This document shows, in pieces, positions 12,345-23,110 of a stretch of 64,000 nucleotides of DNA. Below the pieces are notes generated by a model. The model was given only the letters and a program-made list of their open reading frames with translations, made no database searches and had not been told where the DNA came from. A program made the translations under genes and the position numbers. This stretch comes from Psilocybe azurescens (Eukaryota > Basidiomycota > Agaricomycetes > Agaricales > Agrocybaceae), in NCBI GenBank assembly GCA_023853785.1, contig JAJIRX010000829.1:186001-250000 (forward strand), read 5' to 3'. Numbering within the stretch: position 1 is the first letter of the stretch; every line of letters begins with the position of its first letter.

Positions 12345-14397
12345 ATGAACGCGGGCAGACAAGTTCGGCGAACGGCGAGTGGCCTAAGCCACGATCGTGA
12401 TCAACCAACGGTTACGTCCTCTTCGAGCTCGAGCCACACAGCGGGGGACGATATGCCTCACATGGCTGGCTCAGCGGACTGCTTATGTTCTGCATGTCAT
12501 TTGAGCAGGCATGTATTTCCTAGAAGACAGGACGGAAAGATCGAGCTTCCACATCCCTGGCTGGTGAGCTCCAACAAGTCCGGCGAAAGGCCGCCGAACG
12601 TGAACGGTGAGTTAGGGGTCAATTTTGGGTGCGGGTCGTTATGCGAATAACAGTGTCTCATGTGTCTTTTCTGGATAGCTGGAGTCCGTATGGGCCAGGA
12701 TGAGCTCATGCGTTTGCGTACAGATATGGAATCGAGAGAGGGTACTCCTAGAGGGTTTGTCCAACTGTCTGGTGCGTTCTTCACTGGTAGTACGTCCTCC
12801 GGGACATTTCATTAATTTATGCAATTTTCTTTTCAAAGGACCTGGTGTTCCAGCAGGCTTACCAGAGGCCCGATTACCTCTTCCACCATCTATACGAACC
12901 TTTAAGATGCCAGGTAAAGGAAACCCGACATCCCGGATATCCCCAATCATTGACCAAATTGTGTCTAGTCTCTGATTTCGATGCAGATATAGTCAAACGT
13001 GAAGGATCCCAAACGCCTACAGTCGAGCGACACGCTGGCAAGGCAGGTGAGTAGCGCATAGTGCTCTCTTTCTGACTCCTCTACGTGTGTTACTCATGCT
13101 TGCAACCACACGCACCAGATCGTCCAAGGCAATCTAAAAAAATTCGTCCCAACCAAAGACGAGTAAGATTGATTGATCAGTTTTTCCAACTGTTTAGATG
13201 ACTGATGTTGTGTAGAACGTTCATGGCCTACATTCTCAAGCGCTCCGGTGAATAAGATTCGGTCTTCCAGTCGCGCAAGTATTGGACATTCAGGTATCTT
13301 CTTCCAATATTGCTATGAGGCCTCGTGACGATAAACTGACAGCAACTGCCGTAGATCCTGAATTTCAAAATCCATATGCTGAGATTATATCACATCCTCC
13401 GACGGCTGCTTCAGGTAATCATTTTTAGATATCTCTTGCCATGTACCATTCAGTGTCGTTCAACGCTCATTTCCTGATTCAGGTATCGACGGACGAGTTT
13501 CTTGGCCAGATCCTTACGAAAATATTGTCGAAGACACATTTCCTCAGCTATTCGACTCCCGCGTTGGACTAGGTGAGCGTTCCTATCAAAAAGTTCTTTC
13601 TCGTGTAAAGACATTGATATCGCCGCTTTAGGGAAGCGAGAATTGAATCTGTCCGAAGCTTCCACCATTTCGCAGACTATCAGCATTTCATCAGGTCCAG
13701 ATAGCGGCGGACAGGTTAATAAATCAAGCGCCGCTATTTCCCATGGGCACGGGCACAAGCCGCACAACAGTACCTCGTCAAGGAGTGTTTCTCTGCCCGA
13801 GCGGTATGACCAAACAATGTTACCCCCTACAAATAGCGGAGTCCCTTCATCCGTGCCACGCGATGTTAATTCTATTGAGGATCCACCTAGGGTCATACGA
13901 TTTAATTCATACCATAACCCTCAGCCTGACACGTGGGTTTCGCGCAATAACGTGGACGAGGCCGCTCAGGGTAAGGGTCGACATACTTAGCTCGGCTAAC
14001 CTGCGTGCGTCACATCACTGACTTTACCGACATTCGAATAGGACGTTCTGAAATACGCTTATCTCCAGAGCAAACCCACACAGGAATACTTAGGTTTCAA
14101 GACCCCTTGATGCCCGAGTCATATCCTCATAGTGTGGCAAAATCAAGGGAGACCTCTGCAAGTTTTCAATTGAGATGGGACTCTGACGAGGATAAGAAGA
14201 AAGAACAGTCCCCTTTTAGGCATTCGGCTTATCCTTCCACTGCGACGGAATCAAGGGAGGCCACTGTTGTCCAAGTGAAGTGGGACTCTGAGAGGAAGCG
14301 CAGACAGGGCTATTTTGCCCAGGAAGGGGTAGAGAAATCCCCCTTCAGACATTACAACAAAAGTAGTGATTTCAATGACCAACAAGGCAATACCTGA
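12345..14397 (+). CDS. Ten-exon gene for a disordered protein; all introns phase 1
   Basis: Function unknown. Exons by my reading: 12345-12606, 12679-12771, 12839-12913, 12987-13046, 13119-13162, 13216-13293, 13355-13414, 13483-13572, 13632-13970, 14042-14397. Apart from the exon-5 problem below, every intron is phase 1. Each junction splits a codon after a G, giving Gly, Asp or Ala. Internal exons are therefore symmetric, with lengths 93, 75, 60, 78, 60, 90 and 339. Exon 5 has 44 nt instead of the expected 45 and contains an A7 run (13136-13142); one more A would give about 485 residues in one frame. The protein is hydrophilic and Ser/Pro/Gln-rich, with no signal peptide or membrane segment. 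The last exon carries a duplicated motif: SRE(T/A), then W-D-S-(D)-E, then a basic stretch, then SPFRH. The upstream frame from 12147 is probably leader. Confidence 0.62.
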
Positions 14398-16268
14398 GCT
14401 ACAGGTCCGTCTCTTCTAGTGCTTTGAACCAGTAGGTTTTAATCTGGCTGTATATACTTAATCCATTTGTATCCTATATTACGCATATCACATCAAAATT
14501 TAAACATTTTAATTACCTATCGAGTCGCAATCACCGAAAGGGCGAACACTCGGCATGGATGTTCCCAGAAAGATGTCATCATCTTACGCGGCACGCCACA
14601 CCATCAGAAATCCCTTGGGTAGCCATAGAGAATACCTTCTGTGTTCCTTCTTGTCCCTGTCAGCAGCTATCATCATTGTTACAATTCAATTCAATCATAT
14701 GGCGGTCCAAGCCTGAAGGCCCATGAGAGGCCATGGTCTAGACCAACGGAGGTTTGAACGGTCTTTAGGCCACCTAAATGTCATAGCGATGTTTCACCTA
14801 CTATGGATCTAAAGACAGAATACTGTCGAGCAATAGTATCATATGCTTGTCTAAGTTGCACATGCTTGATGACGGGATGTTACGGTTTTATACGAAACAT
14901 CTCACGCAGCAGCACGTAAATAAACCCATCGGAATTTCTTTTATCTCAATATTCATAGACTGCTATCCACACATGAATTTAAAATCACTAGCTAACGTGT
15001 GCCTCGAGGCAAATGCGATACGTGTACATGGACATTTGAGACATCATATTGTATGCGCCACACCAAAAACACGTGTACTTCCATAAATGATCTTCTTCCC
15101 CAATCAGAGCATTATGGATAGGTGTCAATAAGCGCTCAGTCGCCCAATCGTAGGCTTGAATGCTCAATAAGTTTATCAATTTAAAAACAACTTAGAAGAC
15201 CAAACGTGGTCGGCCGGGAGAGTCATAACCGAAATTGTGCACACCTGGCCTTCATAGAGGCATGTGTTTATGCTTTCCTTGGGACCGCACAAGAATAGCA
15301 GCACAACATGGCGAAATGTACCGTAGATCATGCGAGCATCGGATACCGACACTGCCGGTCGACCAATGGCCCAGTGAGCGCTCAGCGCTCGCTCCACACC
15401 AGCCAGTACTAATGTCTAGTGTATAAACAACATTTGAGCATGGGGTAACTGCTGTATCAGCCTTCCCGACCTCTGTTGAGACAGAGCATTTTGATTCTCC
15501 TGAAAGACGTTTTTTTATAGTATGAGTCAAGCCTTTGTCGAAACTCACAATGCTAACCATGGATGAGAGGGCTTATATTTATACGCCCATGACTGCACAT
15601 ATAGAGACTATTACTAGAGTCTTACACTGCTGAGGAAGCGACATTGGTCTGCCAATTTTGTGCCAATCTTGCGTTTGATTGCCTACTATGTTCAACCTTT
15701 CTCTCACTTCCTTATCTGAAAGCCCTTGTGGGGTACTTATTCCCGCTACCCCACACTTAGGTCTACTTAGGCCGTCAATATCCGCCAAGGCAAAGTAAGC
15801 AATGGCGTTATACCAATTAAATTTCACTGCCTTCAAATGCATTGTCCTTACTTAATAAGCATCCGACTACAAAGTATCAAAAGCCATCAAGTGCTAATAC
15901 CAGATTGTCAATTATGCTTCCACATAGACCAATAGGTATCGTACTTCCCCGAAAGCTAGACTGCATATACATCTCATAGTAATATCTGTTAAGCCTACCT
16001 GCAGGAAGTTACTTCGGGTTTGGTCCTCGAATGCCTCCGACCATGTCCATACAAAAATAGGCGGAGAAGCCAACGGCTAGCCGAAGCTTATCTGAGTATT
16101 ATTCTCTGGTCCGCCTCTTAGAAACAATATTGCTCTGTGGTATGCTACTCAGTGGAGTGGCATACTATGGCGTATAAGAGGAATGATAATGTACCTTCAG
16201 AGGGACAAGAACTTGCACAGCGGATCCTCAATCCCCAAGGTCATCCTCACTCCTACACGACATTGATT
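14398..16268. other. Intergenic, no gene recognised
   Basis: Only short frames without motifs lie on both strands. The plus frame running into the GST gene from 16137 is open by chance upstream of its ATG at 16269. Confidence 0.4.
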
Positions 16269-17135
16269 ATGGTCCTCAAAATTCACGGAGCTGCAACTCC
16301 ATGCACTCAGCGTGTGCTGAGCGTGTTATACGAAAAGGCAGTCCCTTTCGAGTTGATTCGAGTCGATCTGGCAACTGCAGAACATAAATGCGGAAAGCAT
16401 TTGGAGAACCATCCTTTTGGCTTGTGTCCTTTCATCGTACGACAGATTTATCATATGGGTTCTCTTGAGTTCTTTCAAGCAATAAAATAACTGGTCGACA
16501 GGACGATGATGGCTTTATACTCTACGAAAGCCGAGCGATTGCTCAATACATAGTGATGAAATACCAAGACCAGGGTACACAAGGCCTCATTCCCGATGAT
16601 CTCAAGTCGTATGCTCGCTTCCAGCAAGCGGCGTCAACGGAGACGAGTTATTTTAACGATCTAGCCGGGACGGTGTTGATGGAGAGAATCTTTAAACCGT
16701 ATGTTCCATTCATTATGCCATGCGGATGAAGCCACTGAGTTGGATTGTAGCATGTTCCTTAACATTGAGGGCGATCAGAAACTCATTGAGGACTCATTGA
16801 GTAAATTAGCAGCGAATCTTGACGTTTACGAGACTATATTGTCGAAACAGAAATATTTGGGTGGCGACGTGAATTTTCTGTATTCTTCTGGTAATATCAT
16901 GCCATTAACAGCAGCAATAGGAGGTCACGTTAGCGGATCTATATCACTTACCTTGCGGAACTTTGCTTCCAGCGGCCGGGAGCGATGTTATCGAGTCAAG
17001 ACCAAATGTGGCTAGGTACGTGGTAATGAATGTCATGGTCTCTAATCAGAATACCAAACTCCGCCTAGGTGGTTTAAGGAATTGTCTTCCCGAAAGTCGT
17101 GGCAAGCCACTCTCGCAGCAACCTCGAAATTGTAA
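16269..17135 (+). CDS. Glutathione S-transferase (phi-like)
   Basis: This enzyme conjugates glutathione to electrophiles in the cytosol for detoxification. Five exons (16269-16436, 16502-16698, 16751-16868, 16921-17015, 17069-17135) join to 214 residues, a normal length for cytosolic GSTs. The thioredoxin-like N-terminal half has GAATPCTQRVLSVLYEKAVP near residue 7, the PFGLCPFI cis-Pro region, and DDDGFILYESRAIAQYI with the Glu-Ser that contacts glutathione. The helical half has LDVYETILSKQKYLGGDEVT and SDVIESRPNVARWFKELSSR. The STCTQR segment usual in fungal phi-like GSTs appears here as ATPCTQR. The neighbours are aldo/keto reductases, so the 16-22 kb stretch could serve carbonyl and xenobiotic handling; that link is inference. 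Confidence 0.9.
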
Positions 17136-17862
17136 CACAACTGTTGCCTTTACTGCGTTGCATGTGAGCAAAGTAGGTCGACAGTGTAATCGAGAATAGT
17201 TTTTTAATATTTCATGTGCCCTGAATCGTCGTCTTACACATAAGATAATACCAGCCTTCTACATTTTACAGGAGCTGCTCTAGTAATTGCTGCCTACCCT
17301 GATCTTCAGATCAGGTGTTCGATAACCGTGCACATAGTCAGATAATACTTACGTCAGAGAGAAATCACAGTGAGAAGGGCGCTTAATGTCGCCTATTTTT
17401 GACAGACTGCAAGTTTTTGTACATTGGCATAATAATGGCAAGCTTAAGTGAAGCCAATTCAAGCAAGAGATGAGGGTGTGGTCATGCGATGTGATTGACA
17501 ATCTTAGTCTGCACAGGGCGTCAAAGTGGAGGGAACAATATAGTTCAAGCTGTATACCCTTTTTATACACGAACCAGCCAGTACAAGCCCTTATCATTCA
17601 GAACTACATGGGAGATTGCATAAAATGTCCATGGGACACGATCATAATTCTGGCGTATCGGCATGCATCCGCTTCTCCAAGTGATTCAAGCAGATTCAAG
17701 AGCGATGCCTGAATTATTCCATGGTATCCTTCAGATTCTCTAAGCTTATGTTGAGCCCGTGTCTAAGACTGCTCCTAGTCTTACATATACTGCTTATAAG
17801 TGTGTAGTCTGCAGGTCGGGTCTCCAATTGTGAACGGATTGAGAAATGAACGACAGACCACC

Positions 17863-17966
17863 AAAAAGGCAGTTGATATGGTGCCGCATAGATTCGTCAA
17901 CCTCGTAGCAGACTAAAAAGGCAGTTGATATGGTGCCGCATAGATTCGTCAACCTCGTAGCAGACT
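17863..17966. repeat. Perfect 52-bp tandem duplication
   Basis: The 52-base unit at 17863-17914 (starting aaaaaggcagttgatatgg) is repeated without change at 17915-17966. The period is not a multiple of three and no coding frame crosses it. It lies about 330 bp upstream of the reductase 1 ATG. Perfect identity implies a recent duplication or an assembly artefact. Confidence 0.95.
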
Positions 17967-18170
17967 AAAATAGTCATCTTTGATCTCATGTTGACAGAAG
18001 TTGACAGTTGTACCATCTCAGGTGCTGGATTTTGTTTGATTTCTAGGTATAACGGCTTCCCTTATCTTGTCATAATCAGAATATTGCACGAGGGATATGA
18101 CCAAAGATGAATTCATTGGCCTGCCGCCCCGGGCTGCGTCAACCAAATGAACACTCACGCCCCGCGGCTT

Positions 18171-18180
18171 CCATAAATAG
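18171..18180 (+). promoter_or_regulatory. TATA-like box of reductase 1
   Basis: CCATAAATAG lies about 120 nt upstream of the ATG at 18299, in an otherwise GC-richer stretch. Its position would fit a core promoter with a leader of roughly 80-90 nt. This is a sequence match only. Confidence 0.3.
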
Positions 18181-18298
18181 AACTCCAGGAGTGCACCTTA
18201 ACTTCTATAAGGTCTGAGCTGCGGTTCTTTTACCTACCGAAATCATCAACACAATTACTGCACATCCTCCCCAAGTCAAGCCCAAAATACGTATCATC

Positions 18299-19786
18299 AT
18301 GTCCCCGTTGACAAGGAAGATTGGCACTGACAGTGTCCCAGCTATTGGACTAGGAGTGATGCGGATATCCGTTTTCTATGGAACTCCGGAAAGCGACGAG
18401 GAAAGATTCAAGGTAAAGCCTCCAACACCTTTCAAGAGAGTAATTTCAGCACTTAACTGAAGAGATATTCAGCTTCTTGATGCTGCACTTCTCGAGGGTT
18501 CCACATTTTGGGATACTGCTGCCTATTATGGCGACAATGAGGAGTTGATTGGAAGGTGGTAAGTGTCTAATACGAGCAGCCCATTCCAATATTGCTTCTA
18601 GCAAAGGCAAGCTAATTATTTCCATCATCAATAGGTTCAAGCATACAGGAAAGAGGGATAATATATTCATAGCAACAAAGATTGGATTCTCGCGAGCTGG
18701 GACGAACAACGACCCAGAATTCCTCAGAGCTGGGCTAGAAAACTCCTTGAAGAATTTAGGTATTGATACAATAGATTTGCTCTATATTGCTGTGAGCCAA
18801 TTATACCAGTGCATATATATTGATTGAAGCTCACCGTCTATCTCAGCGAATCCAACGCTCTATTCCAATTGAGGTGAGTCAAAGTACGATGTTATTTTTC
18901 AACAAACTCATTCACCTTCTTATGACATAGAAAACAATTGCAGTTATGGCAGAGTTTGTAAAGTAAGTGATTCCACAATATTAAGTGTCGAATTGCAAGG
19001 CTTATTTCCGCAGAGCCGGAAAGATCAAACATATAGGCCTCTCTGAGTGTTCGGCTGCTACCCTTCGCCGTGCACATGCCGTGCACCCTATTTCAGCTGT
19101 TCAGGTTGAATACTCGCCTTTTGCCCTTGACATTGAAGGAGAGAAGAATGGATTACTCAAAGCATGCCGTGAACTTGGGGTCACTGTCGTTGCATATTCT
19201 CCTCTTGGAAGGGGCGTTTTAACCGGCGCCTACGTCAGTAGTACAAGCACTAACTGTTTAAAGTCTAAACTCACTGATAATCTGTCATGTCGTTTCTCAG
19301 AAATCTCCAGATGACTTCCATCCCGAGGATGTGAGGAGGAGGTTCCCGAAGTATGGTTCCCTCATTCTACGAGACAAAACTGGCTAAATCATTTGAACGA
19401 TTTGTCAATAGATACAGCAAGGAGAATTTCCCCAACATTCTGAACCTCGTCAAGGACCTCGAAGAAATCGCCAAAAAGCATAATGTCACGTCAGGACAAG
19501 TTACACTTGCCTGGATTCTCGCTCAAGGAGATGGCATTATCCCTATCCCGGGAACAAAGAGCGTGAAGGTGAGTTGGAATGTTGCTCGATGTGCACAGAC
19601 ATCTTATCCTGGAATTTCCTATAGTATCTCAAAGAGAATTGCAATTCTGCCAAAGTCAATCTGACTGTAGACGAAATAAATGCTATCAGGGCAAGTGCGC
19701 AAAGGTTAGAATCGGTGGGTGGTGGATTGCCCCGTTATCCTGAGGGTCTTTTGGACGATCTTTTCGCCAACACGGTCGAACCTTAA
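18299..19786 (+). CDS. Aldo/keto reductase 1, catalytic His replaced
   Basis: This belongs to the NAD(P)H-dependent aldo/keto reductase family (TIM barrel). Exons 18299-18412, 18473-18558, 18635-18791, 18847-18873, 18931-18962, 19014-19233, 19301-19350, 19412-19568 and 19625-19786 join to 334 residues in one frame. The 27-nt exon encodes RIQRSIPIE. Visible motifs are [17 protein letters not shown] (catalytic Asp and Tyr), FIATKIGF (catalytic Lys), [35 protein letters not shown] and the cofactor motif [10 protein letters not shown]. Where the sister gene at 20902-22379 reads LYYCH before the conserved splice, this gene reads LYIA. The fourth tetrad residue, His, is therefore Ala (GCT). Reduced or altered activity is an inference. 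The gene stands in a cluster with a pseudogene and a second copy in opposite orientation. Confidence 0.88.
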
Positions 19787-20008
19787 TACGTAGCGTCAAT
19801 AAGAGTGCTTGCAACGTGCTTGTTCAGTGGGAAATGTTAAGGACAGTCACGTAGAAAGTCGAACCCATACCGCCTAATACAAATGCCCAACAATTTCTGT
19901 CGCCTTTTGCATATTTTGGGTTGGCCCATAATCTTCAGGATATCCCATACATAGACAAAATTTTATTTGATCGCTGAAAATAGCCGGAACTGACCATAGC
20001 CAAGTGCT

Positions 20009-20664
20009 TTAAAGGTCTGGAGTATCGGCGAGCGGAAGCTTCATGGGACTGTCACTCGCTCTTTCACCTACGAACGTCGGGTTTATTGCAATTACTAACT
20101 TCCGAATTCTGGAGATATCTTCAGGAGGTAGTTTGATACTGAATACCATTAAATTCTCTATCAGATCCTTTTGAGAAGATCATGTTCAGCAATCCAAACG
20201 AAAGGAAGCGAGGAAGTACTATGTGCCTTGATTTTCTCAGTCCCAGGAATCAGAGTAGTGGTTCTTCCCTTGCTCAACCAGCCAGGAAAGTGTGATTTGA
20301 CCAGCTGTAGCATTATGTTTCTTCCCTATCTCCTCGAAGCCAGCGCCTAGTTTTAGAATATTTGGGAAACATTGCTGAACCTAGCATCGAACAAAACAAA
20401 TGTTAATGAATGACAACTATGAAGACCGTAACTTGCGTTGGGATGTTCTTTCTCCGCTCATCAATCGGAATATCATCGTTCGATTTCTGGTATGATACCA
20501 TTGGTAGGCCATTCGTGAGTCCACTGGCGCTGTTGATACAGCCTTCTTTATCTAGATCTCTCCTCGTCGCTGTCTATAGGCCCATAGAACGCAGGCAACT
20601 CCATGAGACCAAATCCGATGGCGGTAACATCATCTGTACCAATCCCTCGAATGGGAAGAGGCAT
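20009..20664 (-). pseudogene. Aldo/keto reductase pseudogene
   Basis: The minus strand starts with a normal first exon (MPLPIRGIGTDDVTAIGFG, ATG at 20664) that ends like its neighbours (GPIDSDEER). The middle exons with the catalytic Tyr, Lys and His are missing. Recognisable sequence resumes at about 20400 with PNILKLGAGFEEIGKKHNA and TAGQITLSWL. A frame change precedes the cofactor motif (TLIPGTEKIK). The last exon carries IKLPPEDISRIRKL and a stop at 20009-20011. Large internal loss plus a frameshift make this a true pseudogene rather than an error in one run of bases. Confidence 0.85.
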
Positions 20665-20729
20665 GTCAGGAGAAAGATGAGCAGTATAGGTAGGTGGGAT
20701 GAGCAAGGATGATAATCATCTGCCTTCCC

Positions 20730-20760
20730 TAACTTTATAAGCAAAGACGGCTTATAAGTC
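20730..20760 (-). promoter_or_regulatory. TATA-like boxes of the reductase pseudogene
   Basis: On the minus strand TTATAAA and TATAAG lie 70-90 nt upstream of the pseudogene's ATG (20664). This suggests the promoter outlived the coding region. Sequence match only. Confidence 0.3.
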
Positions 20761-20901
20761 AGGCGGCTAGGAATCGATTTACAACATTTCTAAAAGCTCG
20801 GAGCTAGGCAGTAGGAGATAAGAGCAGAGTCCGAGACGCATCAACGAAGATAAAGAACAATTCCATGTCTCTTTACTGCATCATCGAAGCATATATCACC
20901 A

Positions 20902-22379
20902 TTAATTTTTAGCTAGAGGAACAGTGTCGGCGAACACCTCCCTCATCATCTGAAGGGGGTAGCGTTCGATATGAAGCTCGTCGGCCTTCTCCGCTGCCTT
21001 TCTAATTTCAGTGATCTCTTCAGGAGGAAGCTTGACTTCCACTGAGTGGAGATTCTCTTTCAGATACTAAGCAGAGAACCGGCAGATATAAGCCGTAATA
21101 CAACACGCAAGAAAAGGAATGAGCGAACTTCGATTTTCTTCGTACCCGGAATGGGGATAAAGTTTTGACCTTGCGCAAGGATCCAGGCGATGCAAACTTG
21201 ACCCGCTGTGGCGTTGTGTTTTGCACCGATACTCTTGAGGCAGTCAGCTAATTTCAATATACGGGGAAAGTTTTCGTTGCTAAACCTACGTAGAAAACAT
21301 AGCGCGGTCAGTGTTCAAGAATTCGACAGTACAGCATACCTCAGAGGGTAACCTACTTGGGCACGGTCTTCCTAAAGTCGTCGTCCGCAAAATCGTCTTT
21401 GGATTTCTAATAGGAAATGCACCAACGATTATCGAAGCCAATTATGCGAGACAATGTGCGCTCACGTATTTCCCTGTCAACAGGCCTCTTCCTAGGGGAG
21501 AGTAGGCGACTATTGTCACACCAAGTTCGTTGCAGGCAGAGAGTAACCCTACTCTGTCCTGTTCCATATCGAGACAGAACGGGGAGTATTCAATCTGAAC
21601 TGCAGCGATGGGATGCACAGCGTAAGCACGACGCAGAGTGGCTCCAGAAACCTCAGAAAGTCCGATGTTGCGGATTTTCCCCGTTCTAACGAAAAGAGGT
21701 CACTTTCGGCTCAGCAACACCTATAGGATTGGACTTACTTCACCAATTTTGCCATCTCAGAAACAGTTTTCTATGTCACAATTTAGGCAGATACTATATC
21801 GCAATACAAGCTGACGTACTTCGATCGGTGTGTTCTTGTCTACCCTCTAAGAAAGTCTCAGCGAGATGAAACAGGATGAAGTCCATAGAATATATGTGCA
21901 CACGTACATGACAATAGTACAGGTCGATAGTCTCAATTCCCAGTTTCTTCAAAGACTCGTCGCAACAAGACTTGATGTATTCCGGCGTGTTGTTGGCACC
22001 AGAAGGCGTGAACCCGAATTTTGTTGCAAGGAAAATATCATTTCGTTTTCCCGATTTTTTGAACCTAAGAATATCAAGTGTTATTGGGAACGATTGATGA
22101 ACGACAGAGTGCATACCATCTCCCTAACAACTCTTCGCTGTCTCCATATATGTTCGCAGAGTCCCAGTTCGTGCAGCCTGCTTCGAGGGCAGCATTGAGA
22201 ACCTAGGAGATAAAGCAATTGTCTGAGCAATGATGACTCACTAGCGCTTGTATATGACTTCATACCTTGAATCGCTCTTCGTCGCTGTCAATAGGTCCAT
22301 AGAACGCAGACATCCCCATCAAGCCAAACCCGATAGCAGTGACAGAATCGTTGCCTATTTTGCGTGTAGGAAGAGACAT
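20902..22379 (-). CDS. Aldo/keto reductase 2
   Basis: Intact sister of the gene at 18299-19786, in opposite orientation. It starts [19 protein letters not shown] at 22379. Exons carry [17 protein letters not shown] (Asp, Tyr), [15 protein letters not shown] (Lys), LYYCH (His, with the intron immediately after), [43 protein letters not shown] and [19 protein letters not shown]. The end is [17 protein letters not shown] with stop 20902-20904. All four tetrad residues are present, so it should be an active NAD(P)H-dependent carbonyl reductase. Substrate unknown. Exon structure matches copy 1, so the pair arose by duplication. Confidence 0.9.
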
Positions 22380-23110
22380 TTCGAGAGGCGTTGGAAGGTT
22401 CAAGAAGACGAGTAGTCGTTTATTGCCAGATAGAACTGAGTCTTATATGATTTACTGGACAGTCTCGGATAAATGAGACCCGGACATCCCAATCTGGGGA
22501 TGTAACAGACGTCATTCCTTCGATGGGTAAGAGAAGATTGCAACCATCCTGCGTTTTATGACGTAGGTTGAATTCGACAACGGATTTCATCTGAACAGGC
22601 TGAGCCGTAGAAGCTATTGTCCATCCTCTGTGCGAGTTCAAAAACTTTCTGGTTATTCGTCGAGGGTCCGGCGAAGAGTTAGAGTCATATGTACACGAAT
22701 AAGAGGCAACGACTTGGTTTAGTTTGCAGAGAACCCAGATGGAACGGTTGAAGCCTAAGTATCGGAGAGGACTGAGTCTGAAGATCTGAGGTTGTAGCTC
22801 GAACTCCTCCGCGGCTGCTTTGTTTGGTTGAGTTTGACCTTTGTAGAACTTTTGTGCTAAGGCGCGCAAGCGCGCTTAGAATGCAAACTCGATTTGATAT
22901 GAACTGATACATATTTTGCACTGATAAAATGCATTGGTATAACCTGATTTACAGTTCTGTGTATTCGATACATATCGATCCAGTTCCCAGCAGAACACCT
23001 TCATCATCCAACAGCCCTCCACTTTACACAACAAGAAATACAGTAATAGCTAGCTTTCAATTTTGCCAAACTTCTCTTCTCCATTCATTTCCAAATTTCC
23101 TTCGAGAGTT
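22380..23110. other. Spacer between reductase 2 and the cap-binding protein gene
   Basis: A minus-strand frame (22420-22869) lacks an ATG at its head and has no motif, so I do not call it. A short inverted repeat, GCGCG-caa-GCGCGC, lies at about 22862-22876. Confidence 0.4.

Larger units (their letters stand above)
17136..18298. other. Intergenic region with a 52-bp tandem duplication, upstream of reductase 1
   Basis: No gene is recognised. The region contains the perfect duplication listed separately and ends in the promoter and leader of the reductase gene starting at 18299. Confidence 0.45.

Noticed and set aside
14839..14852. TCATATGCTTGTCT, identical to a piece near the 5' end of 18S rRNA
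   Set aside because: Only 14 bases match and the flanks diverge at once; a chance match is enough.
18800..18846. CAC CGT (His-Arg) in frame just before the 27-nt exon of reductase 1, which might restore the catalytic His
   Set aside because: Using it would need an acceptor further upstream in a phase that exon 3 does not supply, and would make the segment longer than in reductase 2, where the splice site is exactly conserved.
22420..22869. A 149-codon minus-strand frame
   Set aside because: It begins with TTG, not ATG, has no motif and no supporting splice chain.
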